DNA from: Azorinus chamasolen
Taxonomy: Eukaryota > Mollusca > Bivalvia > Cardiida > Solecurtidae
NCBI GenBank assembly: GCA_963576725.1
Contig: OY755244.1
Coordinates: forward strand, 77,065,620-77,129,619
DNA: 64,000 bases
Reading direction: 5' to 3'
The position numbers and the translations under genes are program-made. The notes below the pieces were generated by a model. The model saw only the letters and a program-made list of their open reading frames with translations, made no database searches and had not been told where the DNA came from. Shown piece by piece: positions 63,903 to 64,000 of this stretch; position 1 is the stretch's first letter; every line of letters starts with the position of its first letter.

Positions 63903-64000
63903 ATTAACCCTTTACTTCACCAATATTCATGCGAGAAATAATGACGTCATGCACATTTCAGTACATTAATTTTCATTATGTCATATGAAGGCATGATTTG
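63903..64000 (-). repeat. family A1 MITE, cut by the window edge
   Basis: ATTAACCCTTTACTTCACCA start and GAGAAATAATGACGTCATGC arm only. Confidence 0.75.

Noticed and set aside
1..64000. Autonomous transposase or reverse transcriptase genes
   Set aside because: Looked for DDE, hAT, piggyBac, RT and helicase-like signatures in the longer frames and found none; all mobile elements here appear non-autonomous.

Overview
This is a window of animal nuclear DNA, most likely from a bivalve mollusc. The evidence is intron-rich genes with animal domain architectures, an AT-rich background, and an extreme load of short hairpin transposons, GACCTTGACC-type tandem repeats and a tRNA-derived SINE of the kinds familiar from bivalve genomes. 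The genus cannot be fixed from the sequence.

Two genes are visible, divergently arranged. (1) On the minus strand, eleven coding exons between 54393 and 2986 join in frame, with consensus splice sites and compatible phases throughout, into 1117 residues of a BRPF-family scaffold (BRPF1/peregrin-like) of the MOZ/MORF histone acetyltransferase complex. The order is C2H2 finger, EPL1-like region, PHD-knuckle-PHD, bromodomain, basic tail with an RG tract and an AT-hook. The PWWP domain and stop codon must lie beyond the left edge. (2) On the plus strand, from 60876, are the first two coding exons of a secreted M12B (ADAM/ADAMTS-like) metalloprotease: signal peptide and propeptide. The catalytic domain lies beyond the right edge. 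About 6.5 kb separates the two start codons; candidate promoters are at about 55.7 kb and 60.7 kb.

Almost everything else is intron or spacer filled with repeats. Names used here: family A = TTAA-flanked hairpin MITE with CCCTTTCCC-type ends, in two forms that share the left end and core but differ in the other arm (A1 arm contains GATGTCATTATTTCTTACAT; A2 arm contains AATGTTCCACCTTCCATAT). B = TTAA-flanked MITE with an AAATAGAGCATTTGCTCC core. C = TA-flanked MITE with CAGTAAAACC ends. D = TTAA-type with a TTTGGATCC core. E = hairpin with CCACTCTTTAGAAT. F, G and H = other TTAA-type hairpins. Class T = composite elements: a CAAGAG-type head with a small hairpin, 140-200 bp tandem monomers, a microsatellite tail, then a terminal stem-loop ending CTAA or ATAA.

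Layout: 1-2985 repeat-rich left flank or intron; 2986-9892 BRPF exons 11-7 with A, B and D copies; 9.9-18.5 kb exons 6 and 5, many A copies, a Penelope-like hammerhead motif; 18.6-46.5 kb one giant intron with most class T arrays, an hAT element and nested insertions; 46.5-54.4 kb exons 4-1 and a 2.4 kb class T array inside another DNA transposon; 54.4-60.7 kb intergenic or 5' region; 60.9-64 kb start of the metalloprotease gene with A and C copies packed against its exons.

The most notable non-coding signals are the class T elements (some carry perfect nuclear-receptor-type palindromes), a GCTCC(N4)GGAGC hairpin apex shared by MITE families with unrelated stems, MITE sequence beginning about 6 bases inside introns at three exons, and several precisely reconstructable nested insertions.
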